Of a stretch of DNA of 64,000 nucleotides, positions 24,906 through 34,300 are shown in pieces. The translations under genes and the position numbers were made by a program. The stretch comes from Balneola sp. Its GTDB lineage: Bacteria > Bacteroidota > Rhodothermia > Balneolales > Balneolaceae. The notes under the pieces were generated by a model that saw nothing but the letters and a program-made list of their open reading frames with translations, made no database searches and had not been told where the DNA came from. Each line of letters begins with the position of its first letter. Position 1 is the stretch's first letter. The stretch spans positions 62,001-126,000 of the forward strand of contig NZQV01000021.1 of assembly GCA_002696035.1 (NCBI GenBank), written 5' to 3'.

Positions 24906-25934
24906 ATGAATTCTATGATTGATTTACGAAGCGATACCATCACCCGGCCAACCCCTGAAATGTTAGACGCCATGATGCAGGCCAAGGTAGGCGATGATGT
25001 GTTTGGGGAAGATGAAACCGTAAATGCTTTTCAGGAAAAAGTAGCCCACATGTTTGGGATGGAAGCCGGCTTGTTCGTGCCCAGCGGAACCATGAGTAAC
25101 CAATTGGGGGTGAAGGTGTTGACCGAACCCGGAGATGAGATCCTGATCGACGAAAAGGGCCATATTTTTAATTATGAAACCGGAGCGGCTTCTTCACTTT
25201 CGGGTGTTCAGGTTCGCACGTTGCATGGCAAAGACGGAAAGCTGAATCCCGGGATCCTTGAACACACTAAACGTGGACATTTTGACTGGGAGCCCCGCAC
25301 TAAAGTCATTTGCCTGGAAAATTCCACGAACAAAGGTGGCGGCGTGTGCTACTCGGAAGAGGAATTGCGAGCCATCAAGGCATTTGCCGACCGGGAAGAA
25401 TTGTATGTGCATATGGACGGTGCCCGTATCTGGAATGCCATGACGGCCACGGATGTGAAGCCAGAAGTTTTCGGGGAGATCGCCGATACCATTTCCGTTT
25501 GTTTTTCAAAAGGACTCGGAGCTCCGGTCGGTTCCATGCTGCTTTCATCCAAAGAGCGCATTGCTAAAGCCCGTCGCTTCCGGAAGATGTGGGGCGGGGG
25601 AATGCGTCAGGTGGGATTGCTGGCCGCCGCTGCCGACTATGCCCTCGAAAACAACTGGGACAAACTCGGCGAAGATCATCGCAGAGCTAAAGAAGTGGCA
25701 CAAGTCATTTTCGATAGCAAATTCCTGGCAGTAGACATGAATAAACTTCAAACCAACATCCTGCTGTTTGATACGGTGAATGAAACCGCTGAAAATGTAA
25801 TAGCAAAACTGGCGAAGAAAGACATACAGATGATTCCCTTTGGACCCAACACCATTCGTGCCACTTTTCACTTTGAGATCACCGATGAAGACGTGGAACA
25901 AGTGAAAAAAGCGCTGGCTGAGATCGGGGAGTAG
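24906..25934 (+). CDS. ltaE: low-specificity L-threonine aldolase
   Basis: PLP enzyme of 342 residues splitting L-threonine or L-allo-threonine to glycine and acetaldehyde. [14 protein letters not shown] (6-19) is the diagnostic N-terminus, [12 protein letters not shown] (29-40) follows, [10 protein letters not shown] (169-178) holds the PLP-pyridine Asp171, and Lys202 in [12 protein letters not shown] forms the Schiff base. The chosen ATG at 24906 could be replaced by the next in-frame ATG three codons on (MIDLRSD). Complete and stand-alone. Confidence 0.92.
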   Translation: MNSMIDLRSDTITRPTPEMLDAMMQAKVGDDVFGEDETVNAFQEKVAHMFGMEAGLFVPSGTMSNQLGVKVLTEPGDEILIDEKGHIFNYETGAASSLSGVQVRTLHGKDGKLNPGILEHTKRGHFDWEPRTKVICLENSTNKGGGVCYSEEELRAIKAFADREELYVHMDGARIWNAMTATDVKPEVFGEIADTISVCFSKGLGAPVGSMLLSSKERIAKARRFRKMWGGGMRQVGLLAAAADYALENNWDKLGEDHRRAKEVAQVIFDSKFLAVDMNKLQTNILLFDTVNETAENVIAKLAKKDIQMIPFGPNTIRATFHFEITDEDVEQVKKALAEIGE

Positions 25935-26124
25935 TGATATAGTAATAAAGTGATGAAGTAAATTTGAAATACTAAGCTCCAAAGGAGCGTCATCACCAAC
26001 ACAGCGCAACGCCCTGTGCACACGGAAAATGAAAGACCGGAGCCCCGACGGAGCGTAATCCGTAGAACTCATCCCGCCGCTCTGCTTTAGGGCACTACAC
26101 TATAAAAAAAGATCGGAGCTTTTA

Positions 26125-26376
26125 ATGCAACAGAACTGGTTTGTATATATGATCCGCTGCACCAACGGCAGTATTTATACCGGATGCACCAATCACCTGA
26201 TCCGCCGCTGGAATGAGCATATCCAGGGAAAAGGGGCAAAATACCTGAAAGCCCATACCCCGAAAGAAGTTGTTTTTGTAGAATCCCATCCCAATCAATC
26301 AGAAGCCTGCAGCCGCGAGTATGAGATCAAACAGTTTCCCAAACAAAAGAAAGAAGCGCTGATCAAAGAGAGTTGA
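26125..26376 (+). CDS. GIY-YIG nuclease-domain protein (YhbQ/UPF0213 type)
   Basis: A small 83-residue single-domain GIY-YIG protein. The canonical first strand G-I-Y is here VYMIRC (8-13) and the YIG part is IYTGCT (17-22). The catalytic Arg lies in LIRRWNEH (25-32), and the metal-binding Glu is probably Glu65 in SREYEIK. This size class is usually annotated as excinuclease-ABC-C-like or UPF0213; its biological role is unsettled, and sequence does not tell whether it cuts DNA. Flanked on both sides by short palindromic repeat words. Confidence 0.87.
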   Translation: MQQNWFVYMIRCTNGSIYTGCTNHLIRRWNEHIQGKGAKYLKAHTPKEVVFVESHPNQSEACSREYEIKQFPKQKKEALIKES

Positions 26377-26416
26377 ATAAAACTCGTTCCGCCGCTCTGC
26401 TGCGGAATGCTCTATA

Positions 26417-26525
26417 GAGGCTCTGCCTCAAACTATAATGACCAAAGATTAATAAAGGTTTGTACTCATTGCGAAGGCCCATCTTCGCAAAGCAGTCAAG
26501 GAAGCTCCGGCATCCCGTTGACCCT
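26417..26525 (+). repeat. GCGAAG-hairpin repeat, copy 1
   Basis: Shares a core with 27691-27815: a GAGGCTCTGCCTC-type word, then TTGCGAAG (26469-26476) pairing with CTTCGCAA (26483-26490), AGCAGTCA and GGAAGCTCCGGC. The last hairpin is broken here (GCATCCC instead of GCTTCCC). The whole 406 bp gap 26377-26782 holds only this element and AT-rich leader; the open frame across it has no protein-like features. Confidence 0.75.
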
Positions 26526-26782
26526 ACTATTCCGAATAGTGAACCGCTTGAAGCTCGACCTACTTAACCAGGATGAAATGAGGTTAGAGATTAAATCCTG
26601 TACATCTGCTAATCCTTTTGATCATGGATCAAATCCCGGTAGCCAGGCCTTGATTTAAGAGTTTTAAGGATATCTATGAGTTTTCTGCTTTACAATTATG
26701 CTGTAACTTGTATCAATATTATACGAACAGCTCTTTAGCAGTGTATAGATGAATGGTAATCGTAACTATTGAATAAGTTTTC

Positions 26783-27628
26783 ATGAGGTGTTTCTGGCTT
26801 TTAATAACAGTGTCAATGTTAGGACAAAATATGGGATGGGGACAAGTGATAAACGGTCAAGTGATAGATCGGGAGACTGAAGAAGCATTGCCTTATGTCA
26901 ATATTGGAGTGGTTGAATTGGGGATAGGAACGGTGAGTAATAGGCAAGGGGTATTCAGTCTGGAAATACCGGAGGGAGAGGCAGATTCAGCATTATTTTC
27001 AGCCATAGGCTATATCTCACAAAAAGTGGCCATTGAGGATCTTACAGAAAAGAAGAAAGTTTGGCTGGCTCCAACATCGTATGAAATGCAGAGTTTTGAG
27101 GTGTTGGATAAAGGAGGAGGCAGAGATAAGACGTTTGGAATCAAAAAGGGATTTCCTGCCGGATATACCAACTTAGCATCCAATAAACCCGGAGACGAGA
27201 TCGGTACGCCCATCAAGATCAGAAAACCTACGTATTTAAAAAGTGCACATTTTACTATAGACCGAGTAAGTGGAGATAGTATGATCTATCGAGTCAATAT
27301 CTATGAATTCAATGATGGGGAAATTGGTAAAAACCTTGTTTCGGAGAATGTGTTGCTCGAAGGTGTTCAGAAACAAGGAGTGGTATCCGTAAATCTTACT
27401 CCTTTTGAATTGGTGGTATCTGAAGATGTGCTACTCACGCTGGAAAATATACAGGTAGATAGTGAGGAGCATAATTCTCGAATTGGTTTTAGGTATAAAT
27501 CAGTTTTTCTCCGGAATAGAAACATTTATGGTCGTATTGGGGATAACTCGAAAAATGTAGCCGGGGAGTTTTCTGAGATTATACAGGGTAGTGCCCTGAA
27601 CTTTTATTTTGTGGGGAATGAATTGTAA
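26783..27628 (+). CDS. secreted protein with carboxypeptidase-D-like regulatory domain
   Basis: A 281-residue exported protein. Signal peptide 1-21 (WGQ end); then a carboxypeptidase-regulatory-like (CarboxypepD_reg-like) beta domain about 22-98: INGQVIDRETEEALPYVNIGV, GTVSNRQGVFSLEIPE, FSAIGYISQKVAI. The rest (about 105-281) is a beta-rich domain of unknown family with KPGDEIGTPIKI and RVNIYEFNDGEIG, often found behind such regulatory domains in Bacteroidota relatives. No TonB-dependent receptor barrel follows. Surface or periplasmic location likely; function unknown. It lies between the two copies of the GCGAAG-hairpin repeat. Confidence 0.78.
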   Translation: MRCFWLLITVSMLGQNMGWGQVINGQVIDRETEEALPYVNIGVVELGIGTVSNRQGVFSLEIPEGEADSALFSAIGYISQKVAIEDLTEKKKVWLAPTSYEMQSFEVLDKGGGRDKTFGIKKGFPAGYTNLASNKPGDEIGTPIKIRKPTYLKSAHFTIDRVSGDSMIYRVNIYEFNDGEIGKNLVSENVLLEGVQKQGVVSVNLTPFELVVSEDVLLTLENIQVDSEEHNSRIGFRYKSVFLRNRNIYGRIGDNSKNVAGEFSEIIQGSALNFYFVGNEL

Positions 27629-27690
27629 TTGATAAGAAGTAAGTAAAACTAGTAATCATAATATTTTTCCTCATCATGGTGCCTGCTCCA

Positions 27691-27815
27691 TGAGACTCCG
27701 CCTGAAACTAAAAGTAATGCCCACCATACTTGCGACTCTGGAGAGTCGCGTTACTTACTCTCGTTGCGAAGGTCTATCTTCGCAAAGCAGTCAGGGAAGC
27801 TCCGGCTTCCCGTGG
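27691..27815 (+). repeat. GCGAAG-hairpin repeat, copy 2 (three hairpins)
   Basis: Contains GCGACTC-tgga-GAGTCGC (27732-27749), TTGCGAAG-gtctat-CTTCGCAA (27764-27785) and GGGAAGC-tccg-GCTTCCC (27794-27811). The middle and last parts align with copy 1 at 26417-26525. Same orientation as copy 1. Confidence 0.8.
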
Positions 27816-27845
27816 TTGAAATGCACCGAGGCTGTGGTAACCAGG

Positions 27846-27930
27846 GAATATCCAATAATGAATAGCCAACACCCAATGTCCAGTTATAATACTTCATCAT
27901 TGGGTGTTCCGTGTTGGATATTGGATATTC
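27846..27930. repeat. inverted repeat of the CCAACACCCAATA family
   Basis: 5' arm 27846-27878 and 3' arm 27898-27930. The outer 12 nt (GAATATCCAATA / TATTGGATATTC) and inner 11 nt (AACACCCAATG / CATTGGGTGTT) pair exactly, with a mismatched middle. The remaining 230 bp up to the AraC-like gene holds no recognised feature. Confidence 0.78.
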
Positions 27931-28165
27931 TCAATCACGCCCCATTCTTTTTTTTGATTCCGGCTAGTGAATACAATCCCTTTTTATTTATTAAAAACCT
28001 CTAATGTAACAAATAGACGGGTTTTATCTCTTGATAGAAACACGGAAAAAACCGTAAGCGGTGAAACGCTTGGGGATGGGGACAAACTCATCTAATGAAA
28101 AGGACATTTTGATCAGGTCAAAAGGCAATGACAAACACCTGAGGTAAAAATGTAAACTCATTATC

Positions 28166-28489
28166 ATGAAACAACCAATAGAAAAAGCACTGCAAGTTGC
28201 ACGTGAAAATTTAAGAGAAATAAGAACGGTGGGGGAATGGGCTGATAAGATGGGATATGATAGCTCGAAGTACTTTTCCAGGAAATTCAAGAAACATTTT
28301 GGAATACCTCCTAAGCCAAAGCTTGTTGAACTTAGAATAGAAAAATTTCAACAGATTGTAGAAGATAATCCCCATGCAACTTGCTTTGAAGTAGGATTTG
28401 AGCTTGGCATAGGAGATGAAAAAGACCTAAACAGGTACATAAAAAACCATACAGGGAAGCCACCTACAGAGTGGAAAAATGGGGAGTAA
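28166..28489 (+). CDS. AraC-like HTH-only transcription regulator
   Basis: A 107-residue protein consisting only of an AraC-type DNA-binding region, with no ligand or receiver domain. First HTH-like unit TVGEWADKMGYDSSKYFSRKFKKHFGIPPK (split over 21-51) matches the AraC C-terminal signature; a second similar unit (CFEVGFELGIGDEKDLNRYIKNHTG, about 72-97) follows. It lies 92 bp upstream of the MauE-like gene in the same direction and is the best local candidate for regulator of the following peptide module; that is inference from position. Confidence 0.78.
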   Translation: MKQPIEKALQVARENLREIRTVGEWADKMGYDSSKYFSRKFKKHFGIPPKPKLVELRIEKFQQIVEDNPHATCFEVGFELGIGDEKDLNRYIKNHTGKPPTEWKNGE

Positions 28490-28581
28490 TAATGAGGAGT
28501 AAAAAGAGGGAACGAAAGTATTTGTCATGAAAGGGTGTAACAATTAGACTACAAGGGAGATTCAAAAAAGGGGAACGAAAA

Positions 28582-29052
28582 ATGACAAAAATATCAGTTA
28601 CAAAATATTTCAGATGGATATTAGGTGGGGTGCTTTTTATAGCAGGTATATTGAAATTAGTAATGCCAGATAATCTTGTTGAGGTGCTGCTATTTTTTGA
28701 GCTATTAGAACAAAGGTTCGCTTACTTATTTACTTATACAATTAGTGTAGTTGAAATAATAATGGGGATTGCATTGGTTTATAAAAAAGAATCTCAAATG
28801 GTGCAGAAATCTGTGCTGTTCTTATTTGGGGGCTTTCTAGGTATAAGCTTGATAGGATATTTTGATAATTGGCAATTCGCATGTGGTTGCTTGGGTAGAT
28901 TTTCATTTGGTAGATTTGATCTAATTATGGTGTTGAGAAACACAGTGTTCGTAATTATGACACTTTGGATTTCATATGAAGATAATATTACTAAAAGACT
29001 ACTCCAGATGGGGTATATAAACACCAATAATAAAAGAGGTATAATAAAATGA
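28582..29052 (+). CDS. MauE/DoxX family redox-associated membrane protein
   Basis: A 156-residue membrane protein with four predicted helices: about 9-28, 44-65, 78-95 and 113-131. It carries a CGCLG motif (97-101) preceding the last helix, as in MauE-type proteins that assist disulfide formation in exported proteins. The start MTKISVTKYFRWILGGVLFIAG is typical. Its stop overlaps the start of the Cys-containing peptide gene by 4 nt (ATGA), so the two are translationally coupled. In methylamine dehydrogenase clusters MauE works with MauD on a small disulfide-rich subunit; here the coupled small protein also has four cysteines. A purine stretch GGGGAACGAAAA precedes the ATG. Confidence 0.82.
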   Translation: MTKISVTKYFRWILGGVLFIAGILKLVMPDNLVEVLLFFELLEQRFAYLFTYTISVVEIIMGIALVYKKESQMVQKSVLFLFGGFLGISLIGYFDNWQFACGCLGRFSFGRFDLIMVLRNTVFVIMTLWISYEDNITKRLLQMGYINTNNKRGIIK

Positions 29053-29312
29053 AGATAAAAGAAAAGATAAGCAGTGTAATTGCCATTCTAACACTAATGG
29101 TTCTAGTCAGTGGTTTTCAAATTGACAATAAAGTTCAAGGCAGTAATTTATCATTAGTTAATGATCAAACTGTCTATGCCGGACCATGTAATGATAATGG
29201 GTGTGTCGGAGGTACGGATATGTGTATGGTTGTAGAAATACTTTGGGGTGCTTTTAAGCGCACCTGCTATACTACTGTCTCAGGTGGCCCTGAGGAACTA
29301 GCCCAGTTATAA
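29049..29312 (+). CDS. small secreted four-cysteine peptide precursor
   Basis: An 87-residue precursor. Residues 1-20 (KIKEKISSVIAILTLMVLVSG) form a signal-peptide-like basic start and hydrophobic core. A polar segment 24-44 follows, ending in TVYA, which fits the -3/-1 rule of a type I signal peptidase site before Gly45. The 43-residue remainder starts GPCNDNGC and has cysteines at 47, 52, 59 and 73, an even number that would allow two disulfides. No known family was recognised; the plan is like the short NVEALA/DUF6520-type secreted proteins found near propeller or MauE genes. A hairpin terminator directly follows. Product could be a signal, toxin or structural peptide. Confidence 0.72.
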   Translation: MKIKEKISSVIAILTLMVLVSGFQIDNKVQGSNLSLVNDQTVYAGPCNDNGCVGGTDMCMVVEILWGAFKRTCYTTVSGGPEELAQL

Positions 29313-29320
29313 TCAGAATA

Positions 29321-29348
29321 AACCCCAGCTTATTGGAGCTGGGGTTTT
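29321..29348 (+). terminator. hairpin with short T-run between peptide and propeller genes
   Basis: Perfect 10-bp stem AACCCCAGCT (29321-29330) / AGCTGGGGTT (29337-29346), 6-nt loop, then a run of four T ending at 29348. It lies inside an otherwise compact gene row and would lower expression of downstream genes relative to the peptide gene. Confidence 0.75.
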
Positions 29349-29361
29349 AAACTCATATGAT

Positions 29362-30432
29362 ATGTTTCTAAGAATACTTTTCTGTTTTTCTTTTTTTATC
29401 GTCGTATACGTTCAAGGACAACCGAAAGTTGAAAATTCTAATAAAGATAGAATTTTCAAAGAGAACGTAATATCTGAAATAGCTTCATTTTATCCATCTG
29501 ATGAAGGATTGTTTCGACCTGAACTGGTAGTATTTGATGCCATCCAGCATAAGGTCTTCATTTATGATTACGGAATAAGAAACTTGGTAAGCTTAAAATT
29601 TGAGGATTCTTCGAATTTCAACATAATTGCTTTCGAAGAAATTGGAAATGGAGTAGGATCAGGACCCGGAGAATTCAGAAACCCAACAGGAATATGTCTG
29701 AATAATGAGAAAGGAGTGTCAAGAGTTGTAATTGTAGATCCGGATCTTGCAAAAGTTTCTATATGGAATGGTGCAGATGGCGAATTGGTGAAATCTTTTA
29801 GGCCAAAAAAGTTTGTACCATTTAGAGTAACATGTAACAGTAATGGAATAGCATTATACAATTCAGGATTTCATTCTGATGGCTCTATCGCTGTATATGA
29901 CTATGATGGAAATTTAATCACTTATTTAGCAGAACCGGGTAGAAAAAAGGAAAACGTTTCAATGATGGAAAATGGTCATCTGGCAATGAATAGTGAAAAT
30001 ATTTTTTATTCAGGTACCGACGAAGGAATTCTAAAAAAATATTCCTATCTAAATAAAAAATTCCAGGAAAAAGTAAATTTTGTTGAATTTAAAGAAAGCA
30101 AAGAGAAAGTAGTTGCCTCAAAGACCAACAATGAAGTTACCTATAAAAGAAATAAAGAATCCGTATTTCATTCCAGGGGCATTGGTGTCAATGATAAGAA
30201 TGTGTGGGTTTTTTATTCAGGACGGAAAGATGCCTACGGTAATCTAATTGATTTCTATTCAGTTGATAATTTGGCCTACGAATTTTCAATTAAAATTGCT
30301 GAATTAGCAAAAGGCATGGTAACTAATGGAAGGTATATAATTCTTGATACCTTTGATTTCGAAAGAAGAGAAAATTATTTAAAGATATTTCGATTGAATG
30401 ATTTACCAACAAAAGAAAAAAGTGTTAATTAA
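29362..30432 (+). CDS. 6-bladed beta-propeller protein
   Basis: A 356-residue exported protein: signal peptide 1-19 (VYVQGQ), then a six-bladed propeller recognisable by LFRPELVVFD, IYDYGIRNLVSLKF, GPGEFRNPTGICL (the propeller hallmark 'G.GPGEF..P'), VVIVDPDLAKVSIWN and later repeated Tyr/Asp strands. These proteins are abundant in Bacteroidota relatives next to short secreted peptides; their role is unknown. No lipobox. The signal peptidase gene starts inside its 3' end (35-nt overlap). Confidence 0.82.
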   Translation: MFLRILFCFSFFIVVYVQGQPKVENSNKDRIFKENVISEIASFYPSDEGLFRPELVVFDAIQHKVFIYDYGIRNLVSLKFEDSSNFNIIAFEEIGNGVGSGPGEFRNPTGICLNNEKGVSRVVIVDPDLAKVSIWNGADGELVKSFRPKKFVPFRVTCNSNGIALYNSGFHSDGSIAVYDYDGNLITYLAEPGRKKENVSMMENGHLAMNSENIFYSGTDEGILKKYSYLNKKFQEKVNFVEFKESKEKVVASKTNNEVTYKRNKESVFHSRGIGVNDKNVWVFYSGRKDAYGNLIDFYSVDNLAYEFSIKIAELAKGMVTNGRYIILDTFDFERRENYLKIFRLNDLPTKEKSVN

Positions 30433-30983
30433 GTTTTCAATCACGGTTATATCAGTTTTGATAACGATTATTCTCCTTTTCTCTATTTTTTGCAATTTAT
30501 CAGGTTAAGGGAAATTCAATGTTAGATTCTATTGCTGATGGAACTTATGTGGTTGTCGATAAATCATATTTTGGTAATAAAAAACATGATTTTAAAGATA
30601 TTATAATAGTAAAAAATCCTAGTAATATTAGCTTTGTTAAAAGGGTAATTGGTCAAGAAAGAGATATTTTAAAAATCAGTGATCAAGGTATAATTAAGGG
30701 AGATTATTTTATTCCTCATGATCCTATTTTTTTCTCTATCAAAAATGATCTTGTATCAGAAGTTGCCGCCTGTATTGAGTATGCTAATATACTCTATCGT
30801 AATGTAGAGGAGGTAGAAAGTATTTTCGAGTTTGTGTCTGAAAATAATTCGGTTTGTACTATGCATATTCCCAAAGGATACTATTTTGTTGTTGGGGATA
30901 ATCCTTTTGAGAGTATGGATAGTAGGTTTTGGGGGTTTATAGATGAAACCCAAATTGTTGGAAAAGTAATCGCTGTCTTCTAA
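30398..30983 (+). pseudogene. signal peptidase I (S26A), frameshifted at a T6 tract
   Basis: Two frames together encode a complete type I signal peptidase. The first frame starts at ATG 30398 (MIYQQKKKVLIKF) and supplies a basic N-terminus and one membrane helix (FSITVISVLITIILLFSIF) before running to a stop at 30506-30508. The second frame picks up at once with AIYQVKGNSMLDSIADG, carrying the catalytic Ser motif GNSM, then FVKRVIGQERD with the catalytic Lys, and VVGDNPFESMDSRFWGF, the C-terminal family box, ending at 30983. Removing one T from the T6 run at 30486-30491 joins them exactly. The ATG at 30519 alone would lack helix and Ser. Sequencing error, phase variation, programmed +1 shift or true decay are all possible. 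Starts within the propeller gene, so probably coupled to it. Confidence 0.8.
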
Positions 30984-31083
30984 ATGACACTGTAATAGTT
31001 AAGCTTATAATGAGTGAACCAGTACTTAGTGTGAGGCAGAGCCTCGGTTTGGCATTCCGGAGCAGAGCACCGGAACGAGGACA

Positions 31084-31188
31084 ACTAATCAGTGATCATT
31101 CGCTCAATCACGTTCCATCGCTTTTATACTCATCCCCAACCACCCGGTTGGGGATGCCACTCGGGACCACCCGGTTCCATTGATTAGT
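31084..31188. repeat. nested hairpins in the gap before the RND locus
   Basis: Perfect 10-bp stem CATCCCCAAC (31131-31140) / GTTGGGGATG (31147-31156) nested within ACTAATCA (31084-31091) / TGATTAGT (31181-31188). A word GATCATTCGCTCAATC here (31093-31108) recurs near 48455. The rest of 30984-31321 holds a GAGGCAGAGCCTC palindrome near 31033 and no gene. Confidence 0.65.
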
Positions 31189-31321
31189 TATCAGCAGCCA
31201 CCCAGAACCACGCTCCACTTTCACTCGTCATCAACCAAGAAAACCCCAAACTACTAATCCCATAGTTTCCATATCCCAATTTATTTTACTATCCTCCTCT
31301 AAGTAATCTAAAATTCTCCAT

Positions 31322-34300
31322 TTGCTGCTTAAAAAACCCATAGCTTCTGTGATCTTAGTTCTGGCCGTGCTCATTTTCGGGGGCATTGCACTGGAACGCC
31401 TGTCGATTGAATTGATGCCGGATATTGACCGGCCCACACTATTGGTGCGGACGGATTATTCCGGGGCGCCTGCTTCGGAAGTGGAGTTCCGAATTACTGA
31501 GCAACTGGAGGGCATGCTTTCCGGGGTTCGGGGCGTGCAGGAAATTGAATCTCTTTCGCGGCAAGGACAAAGTCTCATCTTCCTCACCTTCGAATGGGGT
31601 TTCGACATGGATATCGCCTTCCTGAACGTTCGGGAGCGACTGGATCAGGCGCGGTACATGCTCCCCAATCAGGCCGAGCGACCCCAACTGGTGTATTCCT
31701 CCGCTTCGGATGAGCCGATCGCGACCATTGCCCTGCAGTTGGCCAATGTATCTAATCAGGAATTTTCAAACCGGCTCTCCCTCAAGCGCTGGGCCGATCA
31801 GGTGTTTACGCGCCGACTGGAACAGCAGGAGGGAATCGCCCAGTCGTTATTGGTGGGAGAAGTTCAGCCGGAAGTACAGATCCGGTTCAACCCGCGTTTC
31901 ATTGACCGCTATGGATTGTCGCTTTCACAAATCGAGCAGTCGGTAAGCGATGCCAATATCTTTTCCTCCACGGGAGAACTGCGCGACGGCTGGTACCGAT
32001 ACGCCCTCAAGATCGAAAGCCGGATCGAGTCGCTGGATGATTTGCGCAAAACGCCGATCATTTCCCTGGCAAGTGGTCGGGTACTGCTGCTGGAAGAACT
32101 GGCGGAGATCCGTATGGCCGAAGCCGACCCGACTTCTTTTGCGCTCCTGGATGGGGAAGAGGTGCTGAATGTGCTCGTCAAAAAAGAATATGGCTCCAAT
32201 ACGGTAGAAGTTTTTGAAACCCTGGAAAATGTACTGAACGAAATCCGTGATCAAAACCCGGATATCCTCATCGAGGTGATACAGGAAGATGCGAGCTACA
32301 TCGAGAATTCCATTTCCAACCTGCTGCAAACCCTGCTGATCGGTGGCGTGCTGGCTTTCCTCGTGTTGTTCCTATTTCTGGATGATGCGCGCAGTCCGTT
32401 CACTATCGGGATCTCCATTCCCGTCAGCATCTTCCTCACCTTTGTGGTGATGTTCCTGTTCGATATTCAACTCAACATCATTTCCCTCAGTGGACTCACT
32501 CTCGGCATCGGACTGCTATTGGATAATGCCATTGTGGTGCTGGAGAATATCAGTCGCTACCGCCAAAAAGGGTTGGGTCGATTTGAGGCCGCCCGGAAAG
32601 GAACCAAGGAGATCAGTCTGGCCGTAACAGCTTCTACTTTCACCACCATTTCCGTATTTCTCCCGCTCATTTTTCTCGGGGGATTTGAAGGCGCGTTTTT
32701 CCGCGACCTGGCCGCCACGCTTTCCTTCAGTTTGATCGCCTCGTTACTTGTAGCGCTGTTTATTCTACCCGTTTTTGTGGCGCAGATCAGCAAGAAGTCG
32801 AAATCCAAGGGAATGCTCAGTAAAGTCTCTGCCTCACTGGATAAAGTGGTGATGGCGTATGAGCGAAATCTGGGCAAAGTCATTCAGAAACCTCTTCCAA
32901 TTATACTACTGGCTTTGATTTTGTTATCGGGAGCCGGCTTCGCTTTTATGACCACAGAAAAAGCCGTGCTTCCTCCTGACGAACCATCTAAAGTGGATTA
33001 CCTGGTGTCCATGCCCGGAAACACCGCGCTACGTTCTGCCAAACAAGCCTCAGCCGATATCGCTGAAATTTTGCTAGAGCGAACCGATCAGTCCAACATT
33101 TTATCCCTCGGCGGCTACACCGATAACACGAATCTGAGCTCCATCACCAACGAGGGGCTCAATAAATTCACCATTTCGGTTCCCGTTTCCGGATTTGAAG
33201 AAGCGGCGGAAGTGGATCGCATTATGGAAGGAGTGGCCCGAACCTACGCCAACTGGACCTTCCGGAAAATGTCGAACGATGCAACCGGCGTGGTTGGAAT
33301 TGGTCAGGATGCCCCGGTGCAGTTTAGCGTGGTGGGCACCGACCGTGGATTCAGCGAGCGGGTAGCTGCAGCTTTTGAGGAATTCATGAATCGTCGTTAT
33401 GGCGAAATGGATCTACAGCTGAAATATCCACAACGGATTCAGGCGTACCAAATTCAGTTCAGATCGGAAGAATTGCTGGCCTTTGAGCTGAGTGAAAATG
33501 AGATCATTCGATACCTGGAATCACTGACACGCGGTGCATTCATCACAGACTGGAACCGGCAGGATGAGCAAATTGCCATCCGCCTGATCGGGGAGAAGGG
33601 ACAGACACTGGATCCGCAAGAGATCACCCTGGATATCAAAAATAAAATTATACCCTTGACGGATGTGGCTGAGATCAATCGAATTAACGAAGCCGAGCAG
33701 ATCGAACGTATCCGGCAGTCACCGATCCTGACCTACAACTCCGATCTGACCTTCATGGATTGGTGGTGGGATGGTGGCGAAATTCAGCAGCTGGTGAACC
33801 GTTTTATGCAGGAGTCGGGCTACGAAATTCAGATTCGCGGGTCGGCATTACAGGTGATCACTTTACTAAAGGAATTGGGATGGCTGTTGTTCATCAGCGT
33901 ATTGCTGATCTACCTGATCCTGGCGATTCAGTACGAGAATTTGAAGTATCCGTTCATCATCATCCTCGCGATTCCATTTGCGTGGATCGGCTCCTTTTTT
34001 GCGATGTACATCGGAGGCGTGAGCTTAAATGCACTCTCGTTTATGGGGATCTTGATCCTCACAGGAATTGCGGTCAATGACTCCATTCTGAAGGTGGATT
34101 TCATGCGAAGATATTTTGATGAAACCGGGGATCTTAACGAGGCTATCAAGCAGGCAGGCATCAACCGGTTTCGTCCCGTAGTAATGACGAGTGTGACGAC
34201 CATCCTGGCCCTGATCCCTATGCTCATTCCTTTTGGGGATGGATATGTATTCCGGCAATCACTGGCTATTGCACTTATGGGCGGAATGATCACCAGCACC

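Noticed and set aside
26407-26658. 83-codon open frame after the GIY-YIG gene
   Set aside because: Coincides with the GCGAAG-hairpin repeat and has no recognisable protein character.
27690-28004. 104-codon open frame after the carboxypeptidase-regulatory-domain gene
   Set aside because: Composed of repeat and inverted-repeat sequence; composition is unlike a real protein.
30519-30983. Signal peptidase gene starting at ATG 30519
   Set aside because: That start deletes the membrane anchor and catalytic Ser; upstream sequence in two frames clearly encodes them, so a frameshift is the better explanation.
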